Origin: Actinomycetota bacterium
GTDB lineage: Bacteria; Actinomycetota; Actinomycetes; JACCUZ01
Assembly: GCA_030841035.1 (NCBI GenBank)
Contig: JAVEDI010000055.1
Coordinates: 41,030-105,029 of the forward strand
Reading direction: 5' to 3'
Length of the DNA stretch: 64,000 nt
The notes under the pieces are model-generated. The model had not been told where the DNA came from, ran no database searches, and saw only the letters and a list, made by a program, of their open reading frames with translations. Shown here in pieces: positions 25,107-34,706 of the stretch (the first letter of the stretch is position 1; every line of letters starts with the position of its first letter). A program made the translations under genes and the position numbers.

Positions 25107-26536
25107 CCGGGAAGCGGGGCGGGGGCCGCGGCGGTCCGGGAAGGCGCGGGGGGCCGGGGAGCCGCCGCGGCGAAGACGTCGGGCGCCCGATCGAGCACGC
25201 CGCCGTGCGGGTCGTCCGAGCCGTCGGCGCGGACCGGGTCGTGCTCGGGACGCAGGATGTCGCGCACCACCATGGCGCACAACCACAGGGTGCCGGCCAC
25301 GTGCGCCGCCACGGTCAGCCCGTACGCGTCGACGCCGAGGGCGCGGTTGGCGTCGCCCGGCGAGTAGCCGGCGATCAGCAGCCAGATGCCGACGAAGTGG
25401 ATCGCCTCGCCGGCTTGCCAGATCAGGAAGTCGCGCCACCGCGGCCTGGCGAGCGCCGCCAGCGGGATCAGCCACAGCACGTACTGCGGCGAGTACACCT
25501 TGTTGGTCAGCAGGAACGCGGCGACGGTCAGGAACACCAGCTGCGCCAGCCGCGGCCGGCGCGCCGCTCGCAGCGCGAGCAGCGCGATCAGCAGGCAGCA
25601 GAGGCCGAACAGTCCGCCGGAGACCACGTTGAGCGCCCCGGGCGGCACTCCGTCCCCCTGCTGGCTGAGCACGAACCAGATGGAGCTGAACCCCGCCCCG
25701 CGCTCCCTGCTCAGCCGGTAGAACCTCGCCCACCCGTCGAAGTCCGCGACCATGACCGGCAGGTTCACGGCCAGCCACGCCACGACCGCGGCGCCCAGGC
25801 AGCGCGAGAGCTCCCGCAGCCGTCCGGCCCGCCAGCACAGCACGAGCAACGGCCCGAACACGAACAGGGGATAGAACTTCGCCGCCGTGGCGAGGCCGAT
25901 CAGCAGCCCCGCCGCGACCGGCCTGCGCCGGGCCCAGGCCAACATCCCCCACGCGAGCAGCGCGACGGCGTACAGGTCCCAGTTGATGGTGCCGGTCAGC
26001 GCCAGCAGCGGCGCGCCCGCCACCAGCGCCGCATCCCACGGACGCCGGGGAGCGATGCGCGCCGTCGCCACCACCACCGCGGCCGCGCACACGGCCAGCA
26101 GCAGCGTGTTGACGTCGAAGTACCAGCGGGCCCGGTCGCCCGGGTCATCGCTGGCGGGCACGGCCTGTGCCGTCAGCCACATGACCAGGCCGGTGAGCAC
26201 CGGGTACTCCACCTCGCGACCCGGCTTCTGCGCGATGTACGGCACGTCGCCCTCGGCCAGTCCGCGCGCGAAGTACAGCGACGGGATGTCGCTGTAGCAG
26301 GCGTGGGTGTACTGCCCCGGCGCGGTCCACCCGTCGGCGCGGCAGTGCTGCTTGCTCACGACGCCCAGCCCGCTCACGAGGAACACCAGCGCGAGCAGCA
26401 CCCGCAGCGGGGTCCACCAGCGGTGCGGGTCGGCCCGGGCATGGCTCCCGAGCGGTCCCCCGACCACCTCGCTGCCGGACCGCACCAAGGGGTCCTCCTG
26501 CGTCGGTGCGACCACGCCGTGCTCTGGGGAGGGCAC
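25103..26536 (-). CDS. GT87 (DUF2029) polyprenyl-phosphate-dependent glycosyltransferase
   Basis: Integral membrane glycosyltransferase (477 aa) with about 10 to 12 hydrophobic segments. Recognisable blocks are a first periplasmic loop with YSDIPSLYFARGL and a VEYPVLTGLVMWL segment carrying likely catalytic acidic residues, KFYPLFVFGPLLVL, and FLLTNKVYSPQYVLWLIPL. Actinobacterial GT87 enzymes use polyprenyl-phospho-mannose or -arabinose to build envelope lipoglycans; the sugar here is unknown. GTG at 26536 lies 4 nt after the PBP stop, as in the mycobacterial ponA1-Rv0051 pair. Its stop codon is supplied by the palindrome repeat. Confidence 0.85.
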   Translation of the reverse strand: MPSPEHGVVAPTQEDPLVRSGSEVVGGPLGSHARADPHRWWTPLRVLLALVFLVSGLGVVSKQHCRADGWTAPGQYTHACYSDIPSLYFARGLAEGDVPYIAQKPGREVEYPVLTGLVMWLTAQAVPASDDPGDRARWYFDVNTLLLAVCAAAVVVATARIAPRRPWDAALVAGAPLLALTGTINWDLYAVALLAWGMLAWARRRPVAAGLLIGLATAAKFYPLFVFGPLLVLCWRAGRLRELSRCLGAAVVAWLAVNLPVMVADFDGWARFYRLSRERGAGFSSIWFVLSQQGDGVPPGALNVVSGGLFGLCCLLIALLALRAARRPRLAQLVFLTVAAFLLTNKVYSPQYVLWLIPLAALARPRWRDFLIWQAGEAIHFVGIWLLIAGYSPGDANRALGVDAYGLTVAAHVAGTLWLCAMVVRDILRPEHDPVRADGSDDPHGGVLDRAPDVFAAAAPRPPAPSRTAAAPAPLPG

Positions 26537-26540
26537 GCGG

Positions 26541-28661
26541 CTACCCGGGCCCGTTCCTGTCGGCCGGCTGCGGCGACCGGAAGGGCTGGCCCGGTTGGCT
26601 CGGCGGCGCCGGCTGCGCCGGCGGCGCGGAGGGGCTCGGGTTGGCCACCGTCGGCGCGTCGGTCGGAGCCGGCGTCGGCGGCACGGGCGGGGTCGTCGGC
26701 GTCGCGGTGGGCGAAGGCGTCGTGGTCGGGGAGGAGGACGTGGCCGAGGGCGTGAAGGTCGGCACCGGGTTCAGCGTCCGGCCGACGAACGCGGGTGGCG
26801 GGAAGTCGACCACCTTGGTGTTGGCCAGCGCCCCCTGCATGAACGCCGTCCAGATGCGCGCCGGATACGCGCCGCCGAAGAACGTCGACAGGCCGCCGAC
26901 GCCGTCGAGATCGGCCTTGCCGCGGCCCTTGTAGAAGTCGACCGCGGCGCTGAGCTGGGGGGTGAAGCCGACGTACCACGCGGATGTGGTGGTGTCCGGC
27001 CGCAGCGCGGCGGTGCCCGTCTTGCCCGCGGAGGGCCGGTTGAGGTTGCGCGCCTCGTTGCCGGTGCCGTTGCGCACCACCTGCTGCAGGGCGTACGTCG
27101 TGTCCGCCATGACGTCACGCGGGAAGACGCGCGTCCTGCTCGGCGCAGCGATGTAACGGGACTTGCCCCCGGACGTCGTGACCTTCTGGACCACGTGCCA
27201 GTCGGCGCGCTCGCCCTGCGCGGCGATGGTCGCGTACGCGTTGGCCATGTCGATGTTGCGTACCGAGGCGGTGCCCAGCGTCGTGACAGCGTTGGCCTGC
27301 AGCCCGGGGGTGTCCGCCGGGATGCCCGCTGCGACCGCGGCGTCGACGACCTTCTTGGGCCCCAGCTGGACCGTCATGTCCACGTAGGCCGTGTTGATCG
27401 AGTCCTGGGTCGCCCGGACCAGGTCGACCGACGAGCCGTAGTCGGTGTCGAACTCGTTGTTGACGTGCTGGTTGGTGCCCGGCACGTCGAAGGGCGAGTT
27501 GCCCCAGAACCGGCTGCGCAGCGCGATGTCGTCCTGCAGCGCCGCGGTGAGCGCGAACGGCTTGAACGACGAGCCCGGCTGCACCCGCGCCTGGGTGGCC
27601 TCGTTCAGGTTGCCAGCCGTCTCGCCGCCGTACATGGCGACGACCGCTCCGGTGCCCGGCCGGACGGCGGACAGGCCGATGTGCACGCCCTTGGCGTTCT
27701 GGGTCGGTCGCTCCCGACGCACCGCGCGGACGGCCGCGCGCTGGGCCTTGCGGTTGAAGGTCGTGACGACGCGCAGGCCGCCGAGGTCGATCTCCGCGTC
27801 GGCGAAGCCCTTGGACCTCAGCTCCTTGCGCACGCTGGCCATGAGGAAGTAGTTGGTCCCGCCCTTGGGCTGGCTCTTCGCCACCGTCTTGGGCACCGTC
27901 AGCCCGGTCCGCGCCGAGCTGGACAGCCAGCCCTGCCTGACCATGCCGTTGAGCACGTAGTCGAAGCGGCCCTGCAGCCGTTCGGGGTGCCTGTCGGGGT
28001 CGTAGCCGGCCGGCGAGCGGATGACCGAGGCGAGCACGGCTCCCTCGGCGACGCTCAGCTTGCTGACGTCCTTGCCGAAGTAGGTCTGCGCCGCGGTCTG
28101 GATGCCGTAGGCGCCGCGGCCGAAGTAGATGGTGTTGAGGTAGTCCTGCAGGATCTTGTCCTTGTCGTCGCGGCGGTCGAGCTTGACCGCGATGAAGAAC
28201 TCCTTGGCCTTTCGCTTGTAGGTGCGCTCCTGGGAGAGGTAGGCGTTCTTGGCGTACTGCTGGGTGATCGTCGAGCCGCCCTGCGTGGACCCCCCGCGCA
28301 GGTTGTTCCAGAAGGCCCGCACGATGCCGGTCGGCGAGACGCCGCGGTTCTGGTAGAACGTGCGGTCCTCGGCGGCGAGCACGGCGTGCCGCACGTGCTC
28401 GGGGACCTGGGCGAGGCGCACGTTGATGCGGTTCTGGTCGCCGAACCGGCCGATCTCGGTCGTGCCGTTGTCGTAGTAGACGATCGTCGTCTGGGCCTGG
28501 ACGAGCTGGTTCGGCGAGGGAATCGACGTGCGGGCGTAGGCGACGCTCACCGCGGCCACCACGAGCAGCAAGCCGAGCGCTCCGAGGCCCACCAGCTGCC
28601 GGAAGGACGGCACGAAGCGACGTACGCCGCGGTGTGCCGCGCGGGGGTAGTCGACTCTCAC
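26541..28661 (-). CDS. ponA: Bifunctional class A penicillin-binding protein (PonA type)
   Basis: Peptidoglycan glycosyltransferase/transpeptidase (706 aa). One membrane anchor (about residues 23-43) is followed by a GT51 domain (catalytic Glu98 in AAEDRTFY; GGSTITQQYAKN) and then a transpeptidase domain with SSFK (nucleophile S364), SIN at 421-423 and GKTGTA near 545. The last 90 residues are a Pro/Thr/Ser-rich extracellular tail, as in mycobacterial PonA1. GTG at 28661 follows AAGGAAA. It lies upstream of GT87 in a probable operon. A -10 candidate (TACCCT, minus strand) is about 100 nt upstream. Confidence 0.95.
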   Translation of the reverse strand: MRVDYPRAAHRGVRRFVPSFRQLVGLGALGLLLVVAAVSVAYARTSIPSPNQLVQAQTTIVYYDNGTTEIGRFGDQNRINVRLAQVPEHVRHAVLAAEDRTFYQNRGVSPTGIVRAFWNNLRGGSTQGGSTITQQYAKNAYLSQERTYKRKAKEFFIAVKLDRRDDKDKILQDYLNTIYFGRGAYGIQTAAQTYFGKDVSKLSVAEGAVLASVIRSPAGYDPDRHPERLQGRFDYVLNGMVRQGWLSSSARTGLTVPKTVAKSQPKGGTNYFLMASVRKELRSKGFADAEIDLGGLRVVTTFNRKAQRAAVRAVRRERPTQNAKGVHIGLSAVRPGTGAVVAMYGGETAGNLNEATQARVQPGSSFKPFALTAALQDDIALRSRFWGNSPFDVPGTNQHVNNEFDTDYGSSVDLVRATQDSINTAYVDMTVQLGPKKVVDAAVAAGIPADTPGLQANAVTTLGTASVRNIDMANAYATIAAQGERADWHVVQKVTTSGGKSRYIAAPSRTRVFPRDVMADTTYALQQVVRNGTGNEARNLNRPSAGKTGTAALRPDTTTSAWYVGFTPQLSAAVDFYKGRGKADLDGVGGLSTFFGGAYPARIWTAFMQGALANTKVVDFPPPAFVGRTLNPVPTFTPSATSSSPTTTPSPTATPTTPPVPPTPAPTDAPTVANPSPSAPPAQPAPPSQPGQPFRSPQPADRNGPG

Positions 28662-28759
28662 GTTTCCTTGTCCGTCGGTCGGGGGGCAGGGAGGGCGGCG
28701 CAGTGGGGACCGTGCGTCACCGGTCGGCCGGGTCAGCGCAGGAGGGGAGGCGGGGTCCA

Positions 28760-28765
28760 GGGTAA
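28760..28765 (-). promoter_or_regulatory. Possible -10 box of ponA
   Basis: TACCCT on the minus strand between the DUF5318 stop and the ponA start. Confidence 0.35.
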
Positions 28766-28799
28766 CGACCGATGGGGGAAGTACCCGCTCACGGCGGGC

Positions 28800-29213
28800 T
28801 CAGTCGTCGTCCTCGACGGTGCGCTGGCGGCGCGGCGGCTTGCGCGGCGTCCCGTCACCCAAGACGTAGGAGCGGGCCAGGTGGTTCCACGAGCAGCCCT
28901 GGCACACCTCGACGACGTAGACGGTGAACTCGCCGTGCTCGCGGGCCATCGCCTCCAGCTCCACGGTCGCCTTGATCCGCCCGGAGAACTGGCCGAGCTC
29001 GTCGCCGTAGACGTAGGAGACGTGCGTGAGGCGCTCGCGACGGCAGATCGGGCAGGGCCGGTCGGTGGGCTCACCGTGGTACTTCGCGGCCCGCAGCAGG
29101 TAGGGGTGCGCGTCGCACGCGTCGTCGAGTGAGGTGCCTCCTCCGGTGAGCAGCTGGGTCAGCGCTGCGCGACGCGCGAGGGAGTAGTCGATCGTCGCCC
29201 GTTGAGACCACAC
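28800..29213 (-). CDS. DUF5318 family zinc-ribbon-like protein
   Basis: Small protein (137 aa) of the actinobacterial DUF5318 family. It has two CxxC pairs (CPICRRE near residue 54 and CQGCSWNH near 104) that could hold one zinc ion. It ends in a basic and acidic tail. It is encoded next to ponA, as its relative is in mycobacteria, but its role is unknown. The GTG at 29213 is supported by a TACGCT box 7 nt upstream. It is divergent from padR, with a large palindrome in the shared region, so the PadR protein may control it. Confidence 0.82.
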   Translation of the reverse strand: MWSQRATIDYSLARRAALTQLLTGGGTSLDDACDAHPYLLRAAKYHGEPTDRPCPICRRERLTHVSYVYGDELGQFSGRIKATVELEAMAREHGEFTVYVVEVCQGCSWNHLARSYVLGDGTPRKPPRRQRTVEDDD

Positions 29214-29220
29214 CCCACCG

Positions 29221-29226
29221 AGCGTA
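29221..29226 (-). promoter_or_regulatory. -10 box of leaderless DUF5318 gene
   Basis: TACGCT on the minus strand, 7 nt before the GTG at 29213. Confidence 0.5.
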
Positions 29227-29297
29227 CGACGCCGGTGGCGACGGTTACGTGCCGATCTGTGCAGCGCCCCCGCTTGCTCCGCGGGGCACCGAACGCC

Positions 29298-29336
29298 TAT
29301 CGTGACGATGTATCGCCCCGATACATCGTCGCGATA
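29298..29336. promoter_or_regulatory. PadR operator palindrome
   Basis: Core ACGATGTATCG-CCC-CGATACATCGT (29305-29329) is perfectly symmetric with a 3-nt centre. An outer pair, TATCG (29298-29302) and CGATA (29332-29336), lies at equal distance on each side. It contains the ATGTAT/ATACAT halves typical of PadR operators and lies 57 nt before padR. Confidence 0.75.
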
Positions 29337-29392
29337 CTCGCCTGCCGCGGTGATCGCGACCACGGGCGGTCGAGCCGGATGAGGAGGTGGCG

Positions 29393-30022
29393 ATGACCAA
29401 GCGCAGCGGCGTGCTGGAGTTCGCCGTCCTCGGCATCCTGCACGAGGGTCCGATGCACGGCTACGAGCTGCGCAAGCGCTGCAACGCGGTGCTGGGGTCG
29501 TTGCGCGCGTTCTCCTACGGCTCGCTCTACCCCTGCCTCAAGCAGCTGCTCGCGGCCGGCTGGATCGCCAAGGACACCGACGCGGCCGTGCCCGGCAAGC
29601 GGTCGCGCATCGTCTACCGCCTCACCGCGGAGGGCAAGGAGCACTTCCAGTCGCTCATCACCGAGACCGGGCCCTCCGCCTGGGAGGACGACGGTTTCGG
29701 GGTGCACTTCGCGTTCTTCGGGCGCACCGACGCAGCGACCCGCCTGCGCATCCTCGAGGGGCGCCGGTCGCGACTCGAGGAGCGCATGGACGGCGTCCGG
29801 TCCGCGCTGGCGCGCACCCGGGAGCGGGTCGACAGCTACACCCTCGAGCTGCAGCGCCATGGCCTCGAGTCCGTCGAGCGCGAGGTCCGGTGGCTCAACG
29901 AGCTGATCGAGACCGAGCGCAGCGGCAGCACGGCGGCCGGCAGCGACGTACCTGCCGGTGGGGCCACGGCGCTCGCGCCGGTCGCGCCCGTCATGACCAC
30001 CGAGATCACCCGCACCAGCTAG
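29393..30022 (+). CDS. PadR family transcriptional regulator
   Basis: Regulator of 209 aa. The PadR winged helix is clear at residues 1-85 ([59 protein letters not shown]), followed by a long helical dimerisation segment. The ATG at 29393 is preceded by AGGAGG at good spacing. It lies 60 nt upstream of ino1 on the same strand, the pairing also seen in mycobacteria (Rv0047c next to ino1), so control of inositol synthesis is a fair inference. A 39-nt palindrome upstream is the probable binding site. Confidence 0.9.
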   Translation: MTKRSGVLEFAVLGILHEGPMHGYELRKRCNAVLGSLRAFSYGSLYPCLKQLLAAGWIAKDTDAAVPGKRSRIVYRLTAEGKEHFQSLITETGPSAWEDDGFGVHFAFFGRTDAATRLRILEGRRSRLEERMDGVRSALARTRERVDSYTLELQRHGLESVEREVRWLNELIETERSGSTAAGSDVPAGGATALAPVAPVMTTEITRTS

Positions 30023-30081
30023 CACCGCCGAGCACCACCTCCCGAGCACCATCACCGAGGAAGAAAAGAAGGAGCATCGCA

Positions 30082-31161
30082 ATGGGTTCCGTTCGCGTAG
30101 CCATCGTCGGAGTGGGGAACTGCGCCGCATCCCTGGTACAGGGCGTCGAGTACTATAAGGACGCCGACCCTTCGGGGCGCGTGCCCGGTCTCATGCACGT
30201 CGAGTTCGGCCCCTACCACGTGCGTGACGTCCAGTTCGTCGCGGCGTTCGACGTGGACGCCAAGAAGGTCGGCGTCGACCTGGCGGAGGCCATCGTCGCC
30301 AGCGAGAACAACACGATCAAGATCGCTGATGTGCCCCCGACGGGTGTGACCGTGCAGCGCGGCCACACCCATGACGGGCTCGGCAAGTACTACCGCGAGA
30401 CGATCACCGAGTCCGACGAGGAGCCGGTCGACGTCGTGGCAGCGCTCAAGGACGCTCAGGTGGACGTCCTGGTGTGCTACCTGCCGGTCGGCTCCGACGT
30501 CGCCGCCAAGTTCTACGCCCAGTGCGCCATCGACGCGGGCGTCGCCTTCGTCAACGCGCTGCCCGTCTTCATCGCCGGGACCCCCGAGTGGGCGAAGAAG
30601 TTCGAGGACGCCGGGTTGCCGATCGTGGGCGACGACATCAAGTCGCAGGTCGGCGCGACCATCACCCACCGCGTGCTGGCCAAGCTGTTCGAGGACCGCG
30701 GCGTGATCCTCGACCGCACCTACCAGCTCAACGTCGGCGGCAACATGGACTTCAAGAACATGTTGGAGCGCGACCGGCTCGAGTCCAAGAAGCTCTCCAA
30801 GACCCAGGCCGTCACCAGCAACATGGAGAACAAGCTCAGTGCGCGCAACGTGCACATCGGCCCGTCCGACTACGTGCAGTGGCTCGACGACCGCAAGTGG
30901 GCCTACGTCCGTCTCGAGGGCCGCAACTTCGGCGACGTCCCGCTGAACCTGGAGTACAAGCTCGAGGTCTGGGACTCGCCGAACTCGGCCGGCGTCATCA
31001 TCGACGCGATCCGGTGCGCCAAGATCGCGAAGGACCGCGGCATCGGCGGACCGATCCTCTCCGCGTCGTCGTACTTCATGAAGTCGCCGCCGGAGCAGTA
31101 CGACGACGACACGGCCCGCGGGAAGGTCGAGGCGTTCATCCGCGGCGAGGTCGAGCGCTAG
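30082..31161 (+). CDS. ino1: Inositol-3-phosphate synthase
   Basis: NAD-dependent enzyme (359 aa) that converts glucose-6-phosphate to inositol-3-phosphate, the first step to phosphatidylinositol and mycothiol. Rossmann start [22 protein letters not shown], central [22 protein letters not shown] and [13 protein letters not shown], and the C-terminal APRTVRG-free but typical [31 protein letters not shown] segment are present. AAGAAGGAG precedes the ATG. Co-transcription with padR is likely. Length matches the short actinobacterial type. Confidence 0.95.
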   Translation: MGSVRVAIVGVGNCAASLVQGVEYYKDADPSGRVPGLMHVEFGPYHVRDVQFVAAFDVDAKKVGVDLAEAIVASENNTIKIADVPPTGVTVQRGHTHDGLGKYYRETITESDEEPVDVVAALKDAQVDVLVCYLPVGSDVAAKFYAQCAIDAGVAFVNALPVFIAGTPEWAKKFEDAGLPIVGDDIKSQVGATITHRVLAKLFEDRGVILDRTYQLNVGGNMDFKNMLERDRLESKKLSKTQAVTSNMENKLSARNVHIGPSDYVQWLDDRKWAYVRLEGRNFGDVPLNLEYKLEVWDSPNSAGVIIDAIRCAKIAKDRGIGGPILSASSYFMKSPPEQYDDDTARGKVEAFIRGEVER

Positions 31162-31207
31162 GGGCGAGCAGCGCGAGACGGGGCACTGCGGGGGGCGGCG
31201 AGCGCCG

Positions 31208-31213
31208 TAGCCT
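31208..31213 (+). promoter_or_regulatory. -10 box of leaderless MFS gene
   Basis: TAGCCT followed by 6 nt and then the ATG at 31220. Confidence 0.5.
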
Positions 31214-31219
31214 GGGCGG

Positions 31220-32527
31220 ATGTCGTTCGCCGGTGACCTGCGGGCGGTGGTGCGCCACCGTGACTTCCGCCGGCTCTACGCGACCCGGCTGACGGCGCAG
31301 GCCGCCGACGGGGCGTTCCAGGCGGCGCTGGCCAGCCTGTTCTTCTTCTCGCCCGAGAAGCAGACCTCGGCGACCAGTGTCGCGGCGGCGTTCGCGACCC
31401 TGCTGCTGCCCTACTCGCTCGTCGGACCGTTCGCCGGCGTACTCCTCGACCGCTGGCGGCGGCGGCAGATCCTGGTCTACGCCAACCTGCTGCGCGCGGC
31501 GATGGTGCTCACCGTGGCGGCGCTGGTGGCCGCCGAGGTGTCCGGGCCGGTGCTCTACGCCGCCGTCCTCGCCTGCCTGTCGATCAACCGGTTCTTCCTC
31601 TCCGGCCTGTCCGCCGCGCTGCCGCACGTGGTGGTCCGCGACGAGCTGGTCATGGCCAACTCGGTGTCGACCACGAGCGGCACGATCCTCGCCATCGTCG
31701 GGGGCGGGGCCGGGTACCTGCTGCGGCGCCTGCTGGGCGAGAGCCCGACGACCGACGCGCAGGTGATCGTCCTGGCCGCGGTGGGGTACGTCGCCGCCGC
31801 CCTGCTGGCCGGCCGGATGCACCCCGACCTGCTCGGTCCCGACCTCGACGCCGAGCCGCCCGAGACCCGGCAGGCCGTGCGCCACGTGGCCCGCGGACTG
31901 GCCGACGGTGCGGCCCACGTGTGGAGCCACCGGGCGGCCGGGCGGGCGCTGGCCGCCATCGCCGCCCACCGGTTCTTCTACGGCGTCTCGACGATCTCCG
32001 CGATCCTGCTGTTCCGCAGCTACTTCCACGACCCGCACGACGTCGACGCCGGGCTGACCGGGCTGGCGATGGCGTTCGCGGCCTCGGGCCTGGGCTTCTT
32101 CGTGGCGGCCGTCATCACCCCGGAGGTCACCCACCGGATCCGCAAGTCGAGCTGGATCACCATCTGCTTCGCGCTCGCCGCGGTGACCGAGCTCGGTTAC
32201 GTGCTCACCCTGCAGGAGTGGTCGCTGCTGCTCGGCGCCTTCGTGGTCGGGATCGCCGCCCAGGGGTCGAAGATCTGCGTGGACACGATCGTGCAGGAGT
32301 CGATCGACGACGCCTACCGCGGGCGGGTGTTCTCGTTCTACGACGTGCTGTTCAACGTCGCCTTCGTGTCCGCGGCTGCCTTCGGTGCGCTCGCCCTCCC
32401 GGCCGACGGCAACTCCCCGGCGGTGTTCGCGTTCGTCGCCGTCGGCTACGCGCTCACGGCGGTCGTCTACGGCCGCACCAGCCGCGCGGCGGAGCGGGCC
32501 GCCGTGCCGCGCACGGTCACCCGCTGA
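31220..32527 (+). CDS. Major facilitator superfamily transporter
   Basis: Membrane protein (435 aa) with about 12 hydrophobic segments. RLYATRLTAQAADGAFQAAL is the first helix, and GVLLDRWRRRQILVYANLLRA is the MFS motif A loop between helices 2 and 3. The second half starts near residue 230 (RALAAIAAHRFFYGVSTISAILLF). It most resembles the drug/siderophore exporter branch, but the substrate is not predictable. A TAGCCT box ends 6 nt before the ATG, so it is probably leaderless. It ends 20 nt from the convergent cca gene. Confidence 0.87.
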   Translation: MSFAGDLRAVVRHRDFRRLYATRLTAQAADGAFQAALASLFFFSPEKQTSATSVAAAFATLLLPYSLVGPFAGVLLDRWRRRQILVYANLLRAAMVLTVAALVAAEVSGPVLYAAVLACLSINRFFLSGLSAALPHVVVRDELVMANSVSTTSGTILAIVGGGAGYLLRRLLGESPTTDAQVIVLAAVGYVAAALLAGRMHPDLLGPDLDAEPPETRQAVRHVARGLADGAAHVWSHRAAGRALAAIAAHRFFYGVSTISAILLFRSYFHDPHDVDAGLTGLAMAFAASGLGFFVAAVITPEVTHRIRKSSWITICFALAAVTELGYVLTLQEWSLLLGAFVVGIAAQGSKICVDTIVQESIDDAYRGRVFSFYDVLFNVAFVSAAAFGALALPADGNSPAVFAFVAVGYALTAVVYGRTSRAAERAAVPRTVTR

Positions 32528-32546
32528 CGCGCGCCCCGGGCGACGC

Positions 32547-34016
32547 TCAGCCGCGCGACTCCGGCTGCTCGGCCCACCAGCGGCGCAGCTCGGCCTGCGC
32601 CTGCTGCGGTGAGAGCGGGCCCTGGTCGAGCCGCACCTCTCTCAGGTGCCCCCAGGCCCGGCCGACCACGGGCCCCGGCGGCACGCCCAGGATCGCCATG
32701 ATCGCGTTCCCGTCCAGGTCCGGACGCACCGCGTCCAGCTGCTCCTGCTCGCGCAGCCTCGCGATGCGCTCCTCGAGGTCGTCGTACGCCGCCGCCAGGC
32801 GGAGCGCCTTGCGGCGGTTGCGCGTGGTGCTGTCCGAGCGGGTCAGCTTGTGCAGCCGGTCCAGCAGCGGGCCCGCGTCGGCGACGTAGCGGCGCACGGC
32901 CGAGTCGGTCCACGCGCCGGTGCCGTAGCCGTGGAAGCGCAGGTGCAGCTCGACCAGCCGGGCGACGTCGGCGGTCAGGTCCTTCGGGAAGCGCAGCGCC
33001 TTCATCCGCGCGGCGGTCAGCTTGGCGCCCACGACCTCGTGGTGGTGGAACGACACCCCCCCGCCCGGCTCGAACCGGCGCGTCTTGGGCTTGCCGACGT
33101 CGTGCATCAGTGCGGCCATGCGCAGCACGAAGTCGGGCCCGGCCCCGGGGTCCTCGAGCTCCATGGCCTGCTCGAGCACGGTGAGGGTGTGCTCGTAGAC
33201 GTCCTTGTGGCGGTGGTGCTCGTCGATCTCCAGCTCGAGCGCGGGTAGCTCGGGCAGCACGTACCGGGCCAGACCGGTCTGGACCAGCAGCCGGAGGCCG
33301 CGCCGGGGGTGGTCCGCGCAGATCAGCTTCACCAGCTCGTCGCGCACCCGCTCGGCGGAGACGATCGTGATGCGCTCGGCCATGGCGGTCATGGCGTCCA
33401 CGACGTCCTGGTCCACCTCGAAGTCCAGCTGCGCCGAGAAACGCGCCGCGCGCACCATGCGCAACGGGTCGTCGGCGAACGAGTCCTCCGGCCGTCCGGG
33501 GGTGCGCAGCAGCCGGCGCGCCAGATCACCGAGCCCGTCATGCGGGTCGACGAACGTGGTCGGGCCGGACGACTGCACGAGCACGGCCATGGCGTTGACC
33601 GTGAAGTCTCGCCGGACGAGGTCCCCCTCCAGCGAGTCGCCGTAGGCCACCTCGGGCTTGCGCGACTCGCTGCGGTAGGTCTCGCTGCGGTACGTCGTCA
33701 CCTCGATGACCACGTCGCCCTTGCGGGCGCCGACGGTGCCGAACGCGATGCCGACCTCCCACCACGTGTCGGCCCAGCCGCGCAGCAGCGCAACGACCTG
33801 CTCAGGGCGGGCATCCGTGGCGAAGTCCAGGTCATGCCCGAGCCGCCCCAGCAGCGCATCGCGCACCGACCCGCCGACCAGGGCCAGGTCGTGCCCGGCG
33901 TCGGCGAAGCGACGACCCAGCTCCTCGGCGACCGGCGCGACCCGCAGCAGCTCGGTGATCAGGCGCTGCTGCGCCGCGGACAGGTCGGCGCGAGAGGGCG
34001 GGGGCTGGGCAGGCAC
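32547..34016 (-). CDS. cca: CCA-adding tRNA nucleotidyltransferase
   Basis: Class II tRNA nucleotidyltransferase (489 aa) that adds or repairs the 3' CCA; both tRNA genes in this window lack an encoded CCA, consistent with need for it. The catalytic head has [23 protein letters not shown] and [11 protein letters not shown], followed by the neck ([17 protein letters not shown]) and an HD domain ([23 protein letters not shown]). GTG at 34016 is favoured by TACCCT 8 nt upstream. The open frame continues to an ATG at 34094 with a GGAGGAGG, an alternative start. Divergent from the Nudix gene as in mycobacteria. Confidence 0.92.
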   Translation of the reverse strand: MPAQPPPSRADLSAAQQRLITELLRVAPVAEELGRRFADAGHDLALVGGSVRDALLGRLGHDLDFATDARPEQVVALLRGWADTWWEVGIAFGTVGARKGDVVIEVTTYRSETYRSESRKPEVAYGDSLEGDLVRRDFTVNAMAVLVQSSGPTTFVDPHDGLGDLARRLLRTPGRPEDSFADDPLRMVRAARFSAQLDFEVDQDVVDAMTAMAERITIVSAERVRDELVKLICADHPRRGLRLLVQTGLARYVLPELPALELEIDEHHRHKDVYEHTLTVLEQAMELEDPGAGPDFVLRMAALMHDVGKPKTRRFEPGGGVSFHHHEVVGAKLTAARMKALRFPKDLTADVARLVELHLRFHGYGTGAWTDSAVRRYVADAGPLLDRLHKLTRSDSTTRNRRKALRLAAAYDDLEERIARLREQEQLDAVRPDLDGNAIMAILGVPPGPVVGRAWGHLREVRLDQGPLSPQQAQAELRRWWAEQPESRG

Positions 34017-34024
34017 GGGAGGCA

Positions 34025-34030
34025 AGGGTA
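34025..34030 (-). promoter_or_regulatory. Possible -10 box of cca
   Basis: TACCCT on the minus strand, 8 nt before the GTG at 34016. Confidence 0.4.
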
Positions 34031-34088
34031 CGGCGCCCGGTCGGCGCGGGCGGCGGCCGGGCAGCCGGTCAGCACCGTGTCGGCTGGC

Positions 34089-34094
34089 TACCAT
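34089..34094 (+). promoter_or_regulatory. -10 box of leaderless Nudix gene
   Basis: TACCAT followed by 6 nt and then the GTG at 34101. Confidence 0.5.
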
Positions 34095-34100
34095 CGGCGG

Positions 34101-34706
34101 GTGACCCCTCCTCCCACCTCTCGGCGCGGCGGCAGCGCCCAGCCCGAGCCGCCCGAGCGAGGGCCGGCGGCGGCGCCGGGGGCCGAGGGGGGGCGCCGCC
34201 GGACGCGTCGCGAGGCGGCCCGGGACCGTCGCCCGCGTGCCGCGAAGGCCCAGCCCGGTTCCCGCAACGGGCTGCGCAAGGTCGAGGAGACCTCGGCCGG
34301 GGGCCTGGTGGTCGACCGGTCCACCGGCCCGCCGCGCGTCGCGCTCATCGGCCGACGCGACCGGCGCGGACGCCTGCTGTGGTCACTGCCCAAGGGGCAC
34401 CTCGAGTCGGGCGAGACCACCGAGGACGCCGCCGTGCGCGAGGTAGAGGAGGAGACCGGCATCCGCGGTCGGGTGATGGCCTCGCTCGGCACCATCGACT
34501 ACTGGTTCGTCGCGGAGAACCGGCGCATCCACAAGACCGTGCACCACTACCTGCTCGAGGCCTCCGGCGGCGAGCTGTGCGACGACGACGTCGAGGTCGA
34601 CGAGGTGGCCTGGGTCCCCCTGGACGAGCTGGGCAGCCACCTCGCCTACGCCGGCGAGCGGCGCCTGGCCGAGACGGCAGCGGGGATGCTCGCGGACTCC
34701 GCGTGA
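34101..34706 (+). CDS. Nudix hydrolase (MutT4-like)
   Basis: Protein of 201 aa with a basic, Pro/Arg-rich N-terminus (1-60) and a Nudix domain. The Nudix box is complete in [23 protein letters not shown] (about residues 96-118). In mycobacteria the equivalent gene (mutT4) lies in the same place, between pcnA and the DUF6049 gene. The substrate, an oxidised nucleotide or a dinucleotide polyphosphate, is unknown. Start GTG is leaderless, with TACCAT 6 nt upstream. Its stop overlaps the next start (GTGA), so it heads the Nudix-DUF6049-murJ operon. Confidence 0.88.
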   Translation: MTPPPTSRRGGSAQPEPPERGPAAAPGAEGGRRRTRREAARDRRPRAAKAQPGSRNGLRKVEETSAGGLVVDRSTGPPRVALIGRRDRRGRLLWSLPKGHLESGETTEDAAVREVEEETGIRGRVMASLGTIDYWFVAENRRIHKTVHHYLLEASGGELCDDDVEVDEVAWVPLDELGSHLAYAGERRLAETAAGMLADSA

